Below, piece after piece: positions 15,634 through 25,574 of a stretch of 64,000 nt of DNA. Every line of letters begins with the position of its first letter. Position 1 is the stretch's first letter. This DNA comes from Flavobacterium johnsoniae (GTDB lineage Bacteria; Bacteroidota; Bacteroidia; Flavobacteriales; Flavobacteriaceae): contig NZ_MLFK01000006.1 in NCBI RefSeq assembly GCF_001879205.1, positions 62,001 to 126,000 of the forward strand, read 5' to 3'. A program made the position numbers and the translations under genes. The notes below the pieces were generated by a model. The model did not search any database. It was not told where the DNA came from and saw only the letters and a program-made list of their open reading frames with translations.

Positions 15634-18234
15634 TTAATTTTTCTTCTTGAAAAGGCCGTTAATTAAGTCGCTTGCTTTTTTAGTAGCTTCCTGAGTTTTT
15701 TGTTCCTTTTCTGTCTTTGCCGCTTGCGTTGTGTCTTTGGCTTTCGTGTTTTTGTTTATTAAATCAGTCAAAGCTGCAGTACCTTTTTGCGTCAGTTTTT
15801 CTTTTTGCTGATTGGCTACTTGAGAAGCTAAACTAGTTACAGCGCTTTTCATGTCTGTAGTAATTTTTGGGTTTGAAAAATTACCTCCAATAACGGCATT
15901 AATAGGAATGTTTTGCAGTTTTGCGGCATCTGCAGGAGACATTTTTGCAATAAAAGCATTTGCCTCGCTTCCTAAATATTTAGCAGGAACATCAAATTTT
16001 AAGTTGTAATTCATCGTTTGGTCAAAACCGTGAGTTCCGCCAACCGTTACTTTAATGTCTTGATATTTAATCTCAAAAGGTTTTACGTTTACTTTTCCGT
16101 TATCAAAAGTTAAGGCTGCTTTAATATCATTTAAATTCACTTTGTTCATATCAATGAATTTAAGGTTTGAAGTTAAAGAGTTTAATACCGTAGAATTTTT
16201 GGCATTAACGGTTGTAGAAAGTAATTGACCGATTAAATCCCCTGAAATAGATTTTAGGTCAGGAGTTAATTCATTAGCATCCAGATTTCCGTTTAATTTT
16301 ATCGTAGAATTTAGTTTACCATTGATAATTCCGGCAATTGGAGCAATTTTTTTCATCATGTCTAACTGCGTAAAAGTCTGTGCAATATCAACTTGATTGA
16401 AACCTAAATTCATATCAAATGTAGGCACTTTTGTTTTTGTCGAAACCGCTCCTGTTAAACCAATTGTTCCGCCAAAAACGGATGTTTTAAAGTTTTCCAA
16501 TAAAGCTTTTTCGTCTTTGATAATCAATTTGCCCGAAACATCTTTTAGTTTTAAATTGTCATATAAAACAGTTGCTGCTTTTGCGTTTAAAGTACAATTT
16601 AAGAAAGCTGGAATTTTCATTGCCTCAGCAGGTTTTGCCGGCGTTTTTGTCTCTGTTTTTGCTGGTTCTCCGGCTGTCATAAAATCATCGACAGCCAATT
16701 GATTTGAGCTCATGTTGAAATTCCCTTTCAGTTCTTGTTTCTTAAACATAAAACCATAGAAATTTTCCAGAACCCCGTTTATGGCAATATCACTTTTTCC
16801 GGTTGTGGCATTAAACTGTTTTAAATTAATAGTGCTCGGATTGAACTCCACCATAGCTGTGCTGATGTTCATCGATTTATTGTTTTCATCAGTATATTTA
16901 AATCCTGACAAACTCATAGTTCCGGCATTTTTTATGTTTTGATACTGGCTTTTCTCAACAGAGGCCATATCAAAATTTGTTGTAACATCGGCTTTTAAAA
17001 TCCCTGCCAAAGGTTTGTCCATTTTAATTGGATAGGCTTTTGAAAGATTAGCCAGATTGATAGTACCTTTTAAAGCGGCATTTACAAGCGGATTAACGGT
17101 AATGTTTCTAACATTTGCTTTAGCACTGAAAACATCCTGATCGATTCTAAAAGACAATTTATCTAAGTTTACATAAGTGTCGTTTAAAATTCCGGTTTCG
17201 TTGATGATTTTAGTATCGATTACAATGTTTTGAACTGATTTTGGTAAATTCGGATACTGAAATGAAGCATTGTTTGAAGCAATAGCAATATTAAATTTAG
17301 GAACTGTTGTTTCTGTTAACTGTCCTTTTGCAAAACCAGCAACGGTAAATTCTCCGGTTGTTTTTACCCCGTCAAGGCTTGAGGCATAAGCTGAAGGGAT
17401 CAGGCCTAAGAAATTGGTAAACGACGAAGTTGGGGTCTTAAATTTCAAGTCATAAATCTGACCCGCTTCAACCATCTGAATAAATCCATCAAACTCTAAT
17501 GGCAATTGATTTATTAAAGCTTTATTTTCTTTAAAAGTATATTTACTTTGATCTAAATCAATTCCTAAAACAGCATCTAAAGTCAGTTTTATATTTTTCA
17601 TATAATTAACTTTATCCATATCCAGAGATACGTTTGCTGTAGTTTTGGTGTTTAAATCCAGTTTCGAATTGGTGAAATCTCCGGTTCCTTCATGGTTTAA
17701 ACTGTCAATAACCATTTTAATTTTTGAACCCTGATCGATATATCTAAAGGTAAAGTTCTCAATTTTATAGTTTTGAATTTTTAAAGAAAGCGGACTACTT
17801 TTTTCGTCTGTTTTTGTTTCTTTTTTGTCTTTCAAAGCGATGTCAAAATTTCCAACGCCATCTTTATTGAAGATAATGTTGATTAAACCATTTTGAGAAC
17901 TAATTCCCTGAATGTTTAAGGGTTCGTCTTTTCCTTTAAAAAGTTCCTTAATACTCATTTTAAGATTCAATTCTCCTAATGAAACCAAAGTATCACCTTC
18001 AAAAGGTGCTTTGTTGATAATAACCAATTTCTCGATTCCAACAGCTGCATTCGGAAAGTTTTTAAACAAACTTAAATCAGCATCGGCAAAACTTACTTTT
18101 GCATCGACGCTTTCGTTGATGGCATCAGCAATTTTGGCTTTAATTTGATCTTTAAAGAAATACGGAATGGCAAATAGTGCGGCCACAAAAACCACAAGGA
18201 CAATGGCGGTTACTTTTAAAATTTTCTTTAACAT
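15634..18234 (-). CDS. AsmA-like family protein
   Basis: An 866-residue envelope protein of the AsmA family, with an N-terminal signal anchor (MLKKILKVTAIVLVVFVAAL) and a very long beta-rich body. Related large proteins are thought to form bridge-like structures or to influence outer-membrane assembly. The C-terminal region is typical (ALTFDNGKVNVKPFEIKYQD, then an Ala/Lys/Thr-rich tail). The frame continues upstream to a TTG at 18297. I use the ATG at 18234 because it starts the signal anchor and lies downstream of a good promoter at 18276-18304. A Pro/Lys/Thr linker (AKTETKTPAKPAEAM) divides the body. Monocistronic. Confidence 0.85.
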   Translation of the reverse strand: MLKKILKVTAIVLVVFVAALFAIPYFFKDQIKAKIADAINESVDAKVSFADADLSLFKNFPNAAVGIEKLVIINKAPFEGDTLVSLGELNLKMSIKELFKGKDEPLNIQGISSQNGLINIIFNKDGVGNFDIALKDKKETKTDEKSSPLSLKIQNYKIENFTFRYIDQGSKIKMVIDSLNHEGTGDFTNSKLDLNTKTTANVSLDMDKVNYMKNIKLTLDAVLGIDLDQSKYTFKENKALINQLPLEFDGFIQMVEAGQIYDLKFKTPTSSFTNFLGLIPSAYASSLDGVKTTGEFTVAGFAKGQLTETTVPKFNIAIASNNASFQYPNLPKSVQNIVIDTKIINETGILNDTYVNLDKLSFRIDQDVFSAKANVRNITVNPLVNAALKGTINLANLSKAYPIKMDKPLAGILKADVTTNFDMASVEKSQYQNIKNAGTMSLSGFKYTDENNKSMNISTAMVEFNPSTINLKQFNATTGKSDIAINGVLENFYGFMFKKQELKGNFNMSSNQLAVDDFMTAGEPAKTETKTPAKPAEAMKIPAFLNCTLNAKAATVLYDNLKLKDVSGKLIIKDEKALLENFKTSVFGGTIGLTGAVSTKTKVPTFDMNLGFNQVDIAQTFTQLDMMKKIAPIAGIINGKLNSTIKLNGNLDANELTPDLKSISGDLIGQLLSTTVNAKNSTVLNSLTSNLKFIDMNKVNLNDIKAALTFDNGKVNVKPFEIKYQDIKVTVGGTHGFDQTMNYNLKFDVPAKYLGSEANAFIAKMSPADAAKLQNIPINAVIGGNFSNPKITTDMKSAVTSLASQVANQQKEKLTQKGTAALTDLINKNTKAKDTTQAAKTEKEQKTQEATKKASDLINGLFKKKN

Positions 18235-18275
18235 ATTTATAGATTTGAGGTTTAATTTTGAAAAATCGACTGTTG

Positions 18276-18304
18276 CAAAAATAGTTTTTTTATTCAACTA
18301 TCAA
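18276..18304 (-). promoter_or_regulatory. Predicted promoter of the AsmA-like gene
   Basis: On the minus strand TTG (18302-18304), an 18-bp spacer and TATTTTTG (18276-18283) match the Bacteroidota promoter consensus. It supports the ATG at 18234 over the upstream TTG. Confidence 0.65.
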
Positions 18305-18353
18305 GATAAAATTTTCTTAATAAAGTAAGAAAAGTATGCTAATTAAAACAAGA

Positions 18354-18392
18354 AAATCCGTTTGATACTATTCAAACGGATTTAACTTTTTA
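18354..18392 (-). terminator. Hairpin downstream of the sppA-hydrolase operon
   Basis: AAATCCGTTTGA and TCAAACGGATTT form a 12-bp stem in the gap between the hydrolase stop and the asmA promoter. The flanking A-rich bases give T residues on the minus strand. Confidence 0.65.
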
Positions 18393-18401
18393 TTGTTGTA
18401 A

Positions 18402-19349
18402 CTATTTTTTAATAAACGAAATAATCTTATTTGTCATTGTTTCTGAAATGGGCAGCGTTTCATTATTATAACTTCCCATATTGGCTTGTTTATCGCCGTC
18501 AATAATTTTCATGATATGGTTCATTTTGTCAATAATAACCAATTCAGAGTTTTTGTTGGCCTGTGATAAATTTTCGGCATCTTTAACCGAAACCTGTAAA
18601 TCATTATTTCCCTGAATGATTAAAATTGGAACGGCCAGCTTCTTGATTTCTGTCTGCGGGTCATATTTGAACCAGGAAATTAAATAAGGCTGAATACTTG
18701 GCCTGAATAATGAATTGAGAAGCGGATCGACTTTTTTTACTTTATTGCCGCTTTTTAAGCTGTCAATAATAGGAAACGTCATGTCTTCGATTTGTTTATT
18801 CGATTTAGAAGCAATTTGTGACTTCAAAAGTTTATCTGCAGATTCTCCGGCTCCTGCAATCGAAATAAATTTGTTTGCTTTTGCACCTGCAATCATTCCA
18901 ATTAAGGAACCTTCGCTATGGCCGATAACTGTCAATTGTGTAAAGCGTTTGTCTAGTTTTAAAAAGTTAATCCAGCTTTTTACATCTTCGGTATAATTTT
19001 CAAAAACCAAACTTGATTCCATTACAGCCGATGCTTTGCTTTCGCCAATTCCTCTTTTATCAAATCTTAAGGAAGCAATTCCGTTTTTTGCTAAAGCTTC
19101 TGCCAGCATTTTTAAGGAATTGTTTTTCATCATTGGGTTATTTCCGTTTCTGTCTGTAGGGCCAGAACCCGCGATTAGCAAAGCAACCGGACATTTCTTT
19201 ACTTCGTCAGGAACGGTAAGTGTGCCGTAAAGCTGATCTATATTGATTTTTAAAGTAACATTTGTTTCCTTAAAAGTATACTGCTTTACATTTTGAGCAT
19301 TTGTAATTGTTAAAAACAGCAAGGCAGTAAACAGAAATATATTTTTCAT
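18402..19349 (-). CDS. Secreted alpha/beta hydrolase
   Basis: A 315-residue hydrolase with a Sec signal peptide (MKNIFLFTALLFLTITNAQ), so periplasmic or envelope-located. Motifs include LLIAGSGPTDRNGNN (oxyanion region), RFDKRGIGES and the nucleophile elbow GHSEGS (Ser in VIGHSEGSLIG). A downstream KMNHIMK carries the probable catalytic His, and GNNDLQVS the Asp. This is the BAAT/dienelactone hydrolase-like group often annotated as a serine aminopeptidase S33 domain protein. Its ATG is 10 bases downstream of the sppA stop, so it is in an operon with the peptidase. The substrate is unknown. Confidence 0.85.
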   Translation of the reverse strand: MKNIFLFTALLFLTITNAQNVKQYTFKETNVTLKINIDQLYGTLTVPDEVKKCPVALLIAGSGPTDRNGNNPMMKNNSLKMLAEALAKNGIASLRFDKRGIGESKASAVMESSLVFENYTEDVKSWINFLKLDKRFTQLTVIGHSEGSLIGMIAGAKANKFISIAGAGESADKLLKSQIASKSNKQIEDMTFPIIDSLKSGNKVKKVDPLLNSLFRPSIQPYLISWFKYDPQTEIKKLAVPILIIQGNNDLQVSVKDAENLSQANKNSELVIIDKMNHIMKIIDGDKQANMGSYNNETLPISETMTNKIISFIKK

Positions 19350-19359
19350 TTTGTGGAAT

Positions 19360-21117
19360 TTATTTAATATTTATTCCAAAAGGCATCATGGCCTGCACTC
19401 CTTTTTGTCTTTGAAATCTTTTTACCTGTTCAATAAGCAAATAGTTTTCTTCGCCAATTTCTTCTTTAATGAAAGCTTCTTTAGATTGAGCAAAAGGCAG
19501 ATTAGTCATTAATTCGCTAAATGTTTTTTCATATTCAGGATAATTTTGTGTGCTGTAGTCTTTAATTTTAGCAATTTTGGCAGCTTCGGCAATGGCATCA
19601 TTTAAACCTCCAATTTTGTCTACTAATCCAATTTTTAAAGCTTCAGAACCAGACCATACTCGCCCTTGCGCAATAGAATCTACTTGTGCAAAAGTCATCT
19701 TTCGTCCTTCGGCAACATGTGTTACAAAAGTTTTGTAAATCTGCTCCACACCTTCAAGAGTAAAAGCTTTGAATTTTTCGTCAACTGGCACAAACGGACT
19801 ATAATTTGCCGAGTTTTCGTGAGTTTTAACTTGTTCTGTATGAATTCCTAATTTAGTTGCAAGCGGTGTAAAGTTTGGTAATACGCCAAAAACGCCAATA
19901 GAACCCGTAATTGTGTTGCTTTCTGCAAAAATCTTATTAGCGTTGCAGGCAATATAATAACCTCCGGAAGCGGCATAATTTCCCATTGAAACCACAACTG
20001 GTTTTACTTTTTTCGTGATTTCAATTTCCCTCCAGATTAAATCAGAAGTTAAAGCACTTCCGCCTGGGCTGTCAATTCTTAAAACGATCGCTTTTACATC
20101 TTCATTTTTTCTGGCTTCTTGCAGCGAACGACGCATTGAACCCTCTCCAATTATATTTACGTCGCCTTCTCCGCCGGCAATTTCGCCTTGAGCGTAAATA
20201 ATAGCAATTTGGTCATCGGCCGTATTGGTTAATGCTGTTGTAATATTATTTTGAGTATAATCTAAAATCGAAATTTTATTGTAATCGTCATCGCCTTTTA
20301 CCTTCAAAGCTTTTTTAATGGCATCGTGATAAACGTCCTCATAAGCTACAATGTCTATTAAATGTTGTGTTTTTGCCATTTGAGGAGTTCTGGCCAATAA
20401 TCCGTTTGCGATCTCATTTAGTTTGGCAACCGGAATATTTCGGCTTTTTGAAATGTCGCTGCAAACCGTTGACCAAATCGAATTTAAAAGTGCGGTAACT
20501 TGTTCTCTGTTGGCATCACTCATTTGGTTTTCTAAAAATGGCTCAACGGCACTTTTGTATTTACCGTGACGAATCACTTCCATGTGGATTCCGGATTTTT
20601 CCTGAAAATCTTTAAAGAACATTACTTCAGACGAAAGTCCTTTAAAATCTAGATCTCCGGCCGGATTCAAATAAATGGTATTAGCAACAGAATTTAAGTA
20701 ATATTCTTTCTGCGAATAGGTATTAGCATAAGCCCAGACAAATTTTCCTGATTTTTTAAAACTTTCCAGTGCGTTTCTCAAATCTTTATATTGAGCAAGA
20801 CCTAAAGAAGACTGATCGTTTAAAATAGAAATTCCTTTGATGTTATTGTCGGTTTTTGCTGCTTCGATTGCATTAATAACGTCAGTTAAACCAACTCCTT
20901 TTTTATCTGAAAAAACAGTTACCCAAGGATCTTTGTATTTTCCTGCGTAATCATTATTAATTTGTTTTAAATCCAGTTCGATAACAGAATCATTTTTAAC
21001 CGAGACTTTATCATCTCCGCCAAAAATTGCTCCAATTAGGATTACTCCAAAAAAGAAGATCATGATAAATACAAAAATACCAATAACTGTGGCAATTACA
21101 TTTCCTAAAAACTTCAT
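19360..21117 (-). CDS. sppA: Signal peptide peptidase SppA, 67K type
   Basis: A 585-residue membrane-anchored serine protease that degrades leftover signal peptides. One N-terminal membrane segment (about 8-33) anchors it. Two tandem peptidase S49 domains follow. The catalytic lysine lies in VIRHGKYKSAVEPF of the first domain, and the catalytic serine in NYAASGGYYIAC of the second, as in E. coli SppA where the dyad is split between domains. It is the first gene of a two-gene unit with the secreted hydrolase. Length is close to the 67K form. Confidence 0.94.
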   Translation of the reverse strand: MKFLGNVIATVIGIFVFIMIFFFGVILIGAIFGGDDKVSVKNDSVIELDLKQINNDYAGKYKDPWVTVFSDKKGVGLTDVINAIEAAKTDNNIKGISILNDQSSLGLAQYKDLRNALESFKKSGKFVWAYANTYSQKEYYLNSVANTIYLNPAGDLDFKGLSSEVMFFKDFQEKSGIHMEVIRHGKYKSAVEPFLENQMSDANREQVTALLNSIWSTVCSDISKSRNIPVAKLNEIANGLLARTPQMAKTQHLIDIVAYEDVYHDAIKKALKVKGDDDYNKISILDYTQNNITTALTNTADDQIAIIYAQGEIAGGEGDVNIIGEGSMRRSLQEARKNEDVKAIVLRIDSPGGSALTSDLIWREIEITKKVKPVVVSMGNYAASGGYYIACNANKIFAESNTITGSIGVFGVLPNFTPLATKLGIHTEQVKTHENSANYSPFVPVDEKFKAFTLEGVEQIYKTFVTHVAEGRKMTFAQVDSIAQGRVWSGSEALKIGLVDKIGGLNDAIAEAAKIAKIKDYSTQNYPEYEKTFSELMTNLPFAQSKEAFIKEEIGEENYLLIEQVKRFQRQKGVQAMMPFGINIK

Positions 21118-21254
21118 AAGTATATATTTTTTTAATAAGTAGTATTAATGGGCTGTTTGTTACAAATTTCGCACATATTTTTTAATTGGCTCGATGCGCC
21201 GTTTCACAAATATATTGGTTAATTCTAAATAGTTTTAGTTAATTTGCATTAATT

Positions 21255-22388
21255 ATGAAGTCACAGCATCAAGTCGTTTTATCTATAGGCAGCAATCAGG
21301 GAAACAGGTTAGAAAACATCCAGAGTTGTATTAATCTGATACATCAGGAAGTAGGAACTGTAATCAGGGTTTCAAAGCTTTATGAAACGCCCGCCTGGGG
21401 ATTTGAAAGCGATGCTTTTTATAATTGTGCATTGCTGTTGCATACGGCATCATCGGCACAAAAAATATTAAACCAGGTTTTAAAAGTCGAGAAACAATTA
21501 GGAAGAATCAGATTGAATCAGGAAGGATATCAGTCCCGAATTATTGATGTTGATTTAATTGTTTTTGATGATGAAATTATTGAATCTGAAAAATTGCAGG
21601 TGCCGCATCCTTTAATGCAAAACCGAAATTTCGTGTTATTGCCGGTTCAGGATTTAAAATTAGACTGGAAACATCCTGTTTTTCAGAAAACTATTTCAGA
21701 ATTAATTGCCATTTCTCCAGATGACAGCGTTTGTACCATTGTTCAGGATTTGAAATGTCCGTTAAGTGAAATTCCGCTGGAAAAATTCAATTATATTGCC
21801 TTTGAGGGAAATATTGGTGCCGGAAAAACGACTTTAGTTCATAAAATTGCAGAGGATTTTAATGCTAAAACTGTTTTAGAAAGATTTGCTGATAATCCGT
21901 TTCTGCCTAAGTTTTATAAAGATCAAAATCGATATGCATTTCCGTTAGAAATGTCTTTTCTGGCCGATCGCTATCAACAGTTATCAGATGATTTGGCGCA
22001 GTTTGATTTATTCAAAGATTTTATCGTAGCCGATTATCATATTTTTAAATCATTGATTTTTGCTAAAATTACGCTGCAGGAAGATGAATATAGGTTATAC
22101 CGAAATCTCTTCGACATCATTTACAAAGAAATGCCAAAACCAGATCTGTATATTTATTTGTATCAGAATACAGAGCGTCTTCTTCAAAATATTAAAAAAC
22201 GAGGCAGAAATTACGAACAAAATATTGAAGCCGAATATCTGGATAAAATCAACAACGGTTATTTGGAATACATAAAATCCCAAGCCGATTTGAACGTCTT
22301 GATTATTGATGTTTCTGATCGCGACTTTGTAAAAAAACAGGAAGATTATCTTTTTGTTTTGGATAAAATTCAGAAGAAGCTGAGTTAA
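21255..22388 (+). CDS. folK: HPPK (FolK) fused to a deoxynucleoside kinase
   Basis: A 377-residue bifunctional protein. Residues 1-160 form 6-hydroxymethyl-7,8-dihydropterin pyrophosphokinase, which makes the pterin diphosphate for folate synthesis: GSNQGNR (12-18) and the signature RIIDVDLIVFD (95-105). Residues about 177-377 form a deoxynucleoside kinase with P-loop GNIGAGKTT (185-193), an ERF motif and the lid arginines in KKRGRNYE. The fusion of folate synthesis with nucleotide salvage is recurrent in Bacteroidota. It is divergent from sppA and convergent with the LRR gene. Confidence 0.93.
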   Translation: MKSQHQVVLSIGSNQGNRLENIQSCINLIHQEVGTVIRVSKLYETPAWGFESDAFYNCALLLHTASSAQKILNQVLKVEKQLGRIRLNQEGYQSRIIDVDLIVFDDEIIESEKLQVPHPLMQNRNFVLLPVQDLKLDWKHPVFQKTISELIAISPDDSVCTIVQDLKCPLSEIPLEKFNYIAFEGNIGAGKTTLVHKIAEDFNAKTVLERFADNPFLPKFYKDQNRYAFPLEMSFLADRYQQLSDDLAQFDLFKDFIVADYHIFKSLIFAKITLQEDEYRLYRNLFDIIYKEMPKPDLYIYLYQNTERLLQNIKKRGRNYEQNIEAEYLDKINNGYLEYIKSQADLNVLIIDVSDRDFVKKQEDYLFVLDKIQKKLS

Positions 22389-22390
22389 TT

Positions 22391-22417
22391 AGATAATTAC
22401 CGTGTTATTATCTTTTT
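22391..22417. terminator. Hairpin between convergent genes
   Basis: AGATAAT and ATTATCT enclose a 9-base loop and are followed by TTTT on the plus strand. The stop of the convergent LRR gene (22408-22410) lies inside the hairpin. Confidence 0.5.
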
Positions 22418-25400
22418 AAAGAAAAATGCCCTCTAAAAATAGGTTTTGAATCGTCTATTTTTAAAGCATACCAATAATCAGAAGCCGGAAGCGGTATTTT
22501 TTCATAAGTACCGTCCCAACTCATTTTAGAAGCATTTAACTGTGCAACGAGTTTTCCGTATCGATCAAATATGGTTACTTCGGCCTGAGGGTAATTTTCC
22601 ATTCCGGTTACTTCCCAAAAATCATTATAAGTATCATTGTTTGGAGTAAAGAAGGCCGGAAAAACCAGCACGACAAAATTTCGTGTTGTTCCGCCACAAC
22701 CACTTTTCTCCTTAACATATGCAGTTTGAAGTCCGCCGGGAACATCATAGAAAGTATTGGAATCTTGAAAATTCGTGCCATCTACAGAATATTCGAAATA
22801 GGAAGCTTCTTTTTTAAGAAAAATTTCCACCCGGCTTCCATTTACTCCAATTCGTGTTATTTCGGGAATTTGATGTTGTTCCACAATAATGGTTTTCCTG
22901 CTGGTACAGTTTTCTGGTTCAGGACTTGTAACATCAACGGTAAAAGTACCGCCTTGTGCGGTTGTAATAGTTTGAGTTGTGGCTCCATTTGACCATAAAT
23001 AAGTCATTCCGGAAATTCCGGCATCTAATGTAATGGTTTGAAGCTCGCATAAAGGCAAAGTTTCATCAGTAACTATCGGAGGGTTGTAAATTACAATATT
23101 TACTGGCGTGCGATCGGGATTAATACATCCGGAATTAGAAGCCTCTGCATAAAAAGTTGTATTGGCAGAAATTTTTGGAGTTGCAAAACTATTTCCTTGA
23201 TATAGACTGGTACCTCCGGAAGAAGCAGTGAACCAATTAATAGTTCCTACATTTGAACTGGCTTTGATTGTTACAGAGCCGGGGCCGCAATTGGTATAAG
23301 TATCCTGATCTGCAAGTGGCTTTGCTGGTGTAGCATAAACAGTTGCTGTAACAGATTTTCTATTCGATTCGCATCCGGCATCGACATAATAAGTTGTTGT
23401 GGTGTTTATTGCAGTTGTATAAGTATTTCCAGTCGCTAGTAAATTGCCGCCAACTGCTGCGTCAAACCAACGAATTGTGGCCCCGGCTGTGGGCGTTGCA
23501 GTAAAAGTAAAAGTTCCGGAATCGCAGACCGGACTTGGATTAGCAGCAGGTACTGCTTCTGGAATTGTAATTTTAGTACTTGTCGCAATCTCTACCGTAG
23601 CTTCTCCCGGCATTCCTCCGAATTCAACTACATAACCTTTTGGCTGATAATTGCCCGAGGTGTCTCCCGTATTTGACAAATCGTTCCATGAACCTTTTAT
23701 TCCAACACCAGGTTGTGTAATATGTGCGTAATCTTCGTCTCCTTGCTGGTTAGGTTCGCCTGAGTTCCAAAATGCAAAATTTGGCGTTGAACCGTTTGCA
23801 TTTCCATTCCAGAAAATAGTTCCGGCTTCTGGTCCTGTAACCCATTTCCAGACTCCTTCTGTTTCGGCATCACTGCCGCCAATCCATCCCGTTCCTGAGG
23901 CTTGTTCGCCAATTAATTTTGCTTCGTCTGCAGATAATATGGTCGCTAAATAACCTCTAAGTCCGTAATAAATACTTTCCTCGGCAGCTGCTTTGGCAGT
24001 TGTCCAGCTAATGCCAATACTGGGCACAAATAGATAAAAATGTTTGGTTGAAGGCAGATAATTGGCATTACCAATTGTGATCGAAAAAGTTCTGGTTCCA
24101 GAAGCTGAAGCCGAAGGATTTGAGAAAATTACATCTTTTACAGCGTCAACTAAGTCAGAGTATAAAACATCATTGCCTGTTGGGCTTGTTATGCTTAATT
24201 TTCCTGCTGTTGCATCCCAGCTTGTCCTTACATTAGGGTGCGCTGCCGGATTTGATAACCCAAGCAGATCTAAGCCGCTTGCATAACCAGATGAAATTTG
24301 AATATAAACACCTTTAGTTCCTGTTTCCGCAGGATCGTGTGTAATAGTAAAATCAGTTACAATTTTTATTGTATTTTGTGGGCAGTATAACTGATCTCCA
24401 GTTGCTTTGACAACAGGGGCAGTTGTTGAAGGTTTACTGCAGTCGTTTGAATATTTTGCGGTATTATCTTTGAATGTCCAGTTTGTGTTTGAATACGCTT
24501 CATTGTCTACTTGTATACAGGTTAGACCAGAATTATATTTAAAATTTGGAGCGGTTAGTATCGTGTTTTGTCCGTTTTTTAGATTCAAATTTGTTAAGAG
24601 GTTATCATTTCCAAAAAAACTATTTAGATTAATATTGCTGGACAAATCTAAACCAGACAATTTATTATGATTACACTCTAAGACTCCTAAAGTTAAATTA
24701 TTAGAAACATTGAGAGATGTTATTTGATTATAGCTGCAATTTAATATTCCTAAATTTGGATTGTTAGAAGTGTCAAGAGAAGTTATTTGATTATTATTGG
24801 CAACTAATAATTGCAATACTGCATTTTTAGAAGTGTCAAGATTTGATAAATTGTTATTACCGCAATTTAGAGTTATTAAGTTAATGTTTTTTGAAAGATC
24901 TAAATTTGTTAACTTATTAAAAATGCAAGTTATGTTCGTTAAAGAAGTATTTTGAGCAAGATTTATGCTTGTAATGTTATTGTGGGAAAATATAAGGTTA
25001 GTTAAAGATGTATTTTTTGAAACATCTAAACTGTTTAATTTATTATTCTCTATAGATAAAACTTCTAATGCCGTGTTTTGTGAAAGATCTATAGTAGATA
25101 ATTCATTATAACCGCATGATAAAGACTTCAGAAAAATGTTGTTGGTAAGGTTTAAATTAGTAAGAGCGTTTTTTTGATATATATTATCATCAGCTATCCC
25201 TACACTTAATCTTTCCAGTTTTACAAAAGCTTCAATACCAGTTAAGTCAGTAATATTTTTACCTGGAATTACTAATGTTGTTACCTCTTTAACATTTGCT
25301 TTCAGAACCTGGCCATCAATAACGCCAGTGTCAATATTTAAGTCAATTAAAGCTTGTTCAAAATTTGGATCCGGAATAGGAGTATACTGTGCAAATCCGG

Positions 25401-25461
25401 CAAAAGGGAAAAACAATAAAAAAAATAAAAATTGTGGTTTTATAAAATTGATACCTTTCAT
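22408..25461 (-). CDS. T9SS type B surface protein with LRR and C-type lectin domains
   Basis: A 1017-residue secreted modular protein. A signal peptide (1-24) is followed by leucine-rich repeats of about 21 residues (about 60-330; repeats such as LTNLDLSKNINLITLNCGNN). A beta-rich spacer comes next, then a C-type lectin-like domain (about 475-615) with WIGGSDAETEGVWKW, the EPN sugar-binding motif and WND. Two or more Ig-like repeats (FTFTATPTAGATIRWFDA type) follow. The C terminus is a gliding-motility type B domain (PAFFTPNNDTYNDFWEV, then YDR-like IFDRYGKLV, ending SLKR), which directs secretion and surface attachment by the type IX system. The combination suggests surface adhesion or glycan binding. 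No enzyme domain is seen. Confidence 0.9.
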   Translation of the reverse strand: MKGINFIKPQFLFFLLFFPFAGFAQYTPIPDPNFEQALIDLNIDTGVIDGQVLKANVKEVTTLVIPGKNITDLTGIEAFVKLERLSVGIADDNIYQKNALTNLNLTNNIFLKSLSCGYNELSTIDLSQNTALEVLSIENNKLNSLDVSKNTSLTNLIFSHNNITSINLAQNTSLTNITCIFNKLTNLDLSKNINLITLNCGNNNLSNLDTSKNAVLQLLVANNNQITSLDTSNNPNLGILNCSYNQITSLNVSNNLTLGVLECNHNKLSGLDLSSNINLNSFFGNDNLLTNLNLKNGQNTILTAPNFKYNSGLTCIQVDNEAYSNTNWTFKDNTAKYSNDCSKPSTTAPVVKATGDQLYCPQNTIKIVTDFTITHDPAETGTKGVYIQISSGYASGLDLLGLSNPAAHPNVRTSWDATAGKLSITSPTGNDVLYSDLVDAVKDVIFSNPSASASGTRTFSITIGNANYLPSTKHFYLFVPSIGISWTTAKAAAEESIYYGLRGYLATILSADEAKLIGEQASGTGWIGGSDAETEGVWKWVTGPEAGTIFWNGNANGSTPNFAFWNSGEPNQQGDEDYAHITQPGVGIKGSWNDLSNTGDTSGNYQPKGYVVEFGGMPGEATVEIATSTKITIPEAVPAANPSPVCDSGTFTFTATPTAGATIRWFDAAVGGNLLATGNTYTTAINTTTTYYVDAGCESNRKSVTATVYATPAKPLADQDTYTNCGPGSVTIKASSNVGTINWFTASSGGTSLYQGNSFATPKISANTTFYAEASNSGCINPDRTPVNIVIYNPPIVTDETLPLCELQTITLDAGISGMTYLWSNGATTQTITTAQGGTFTVDVTSPEPENCTSRKTIIVEQHQIPEITRIGVNGSRVEIFLKKEASYFEYSVDGTNFQDSNTFYDVPGGLQTAYVKEKSGCGGTTRNFVVLVFPAFFTPNNDTYNDFWEVTGMENYPQAEVTIFDRYGKLVAQLNASKMSWDGTYEKIPLPASDYWYALKIDDSKPIFRGHFSLKR

Positions 25462-25574
25462 TTTATAAAAGTATCAATTTTGTAATGATAAAAAAATATA
25501 TTTAAATTTTTAACAAATTATCTCTCTAATTGATTAAATAATCACATCTAATTAACAAAAATGCTTTTTAAAAC

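Noticed and set aside
18235..18297. TTG-initiated extension of the AsmA-like protein
   Set aside because: It would put 21 residues before the signal anchor, and the predicted promoter -7 box (18276-18283) lies within it.
23444..24670. Open frames on the plus strand inside the LRR/lectin gene
   Set aside because: They overlap a long well-supported minus-strand gene, have no family features, and reflect its composition.
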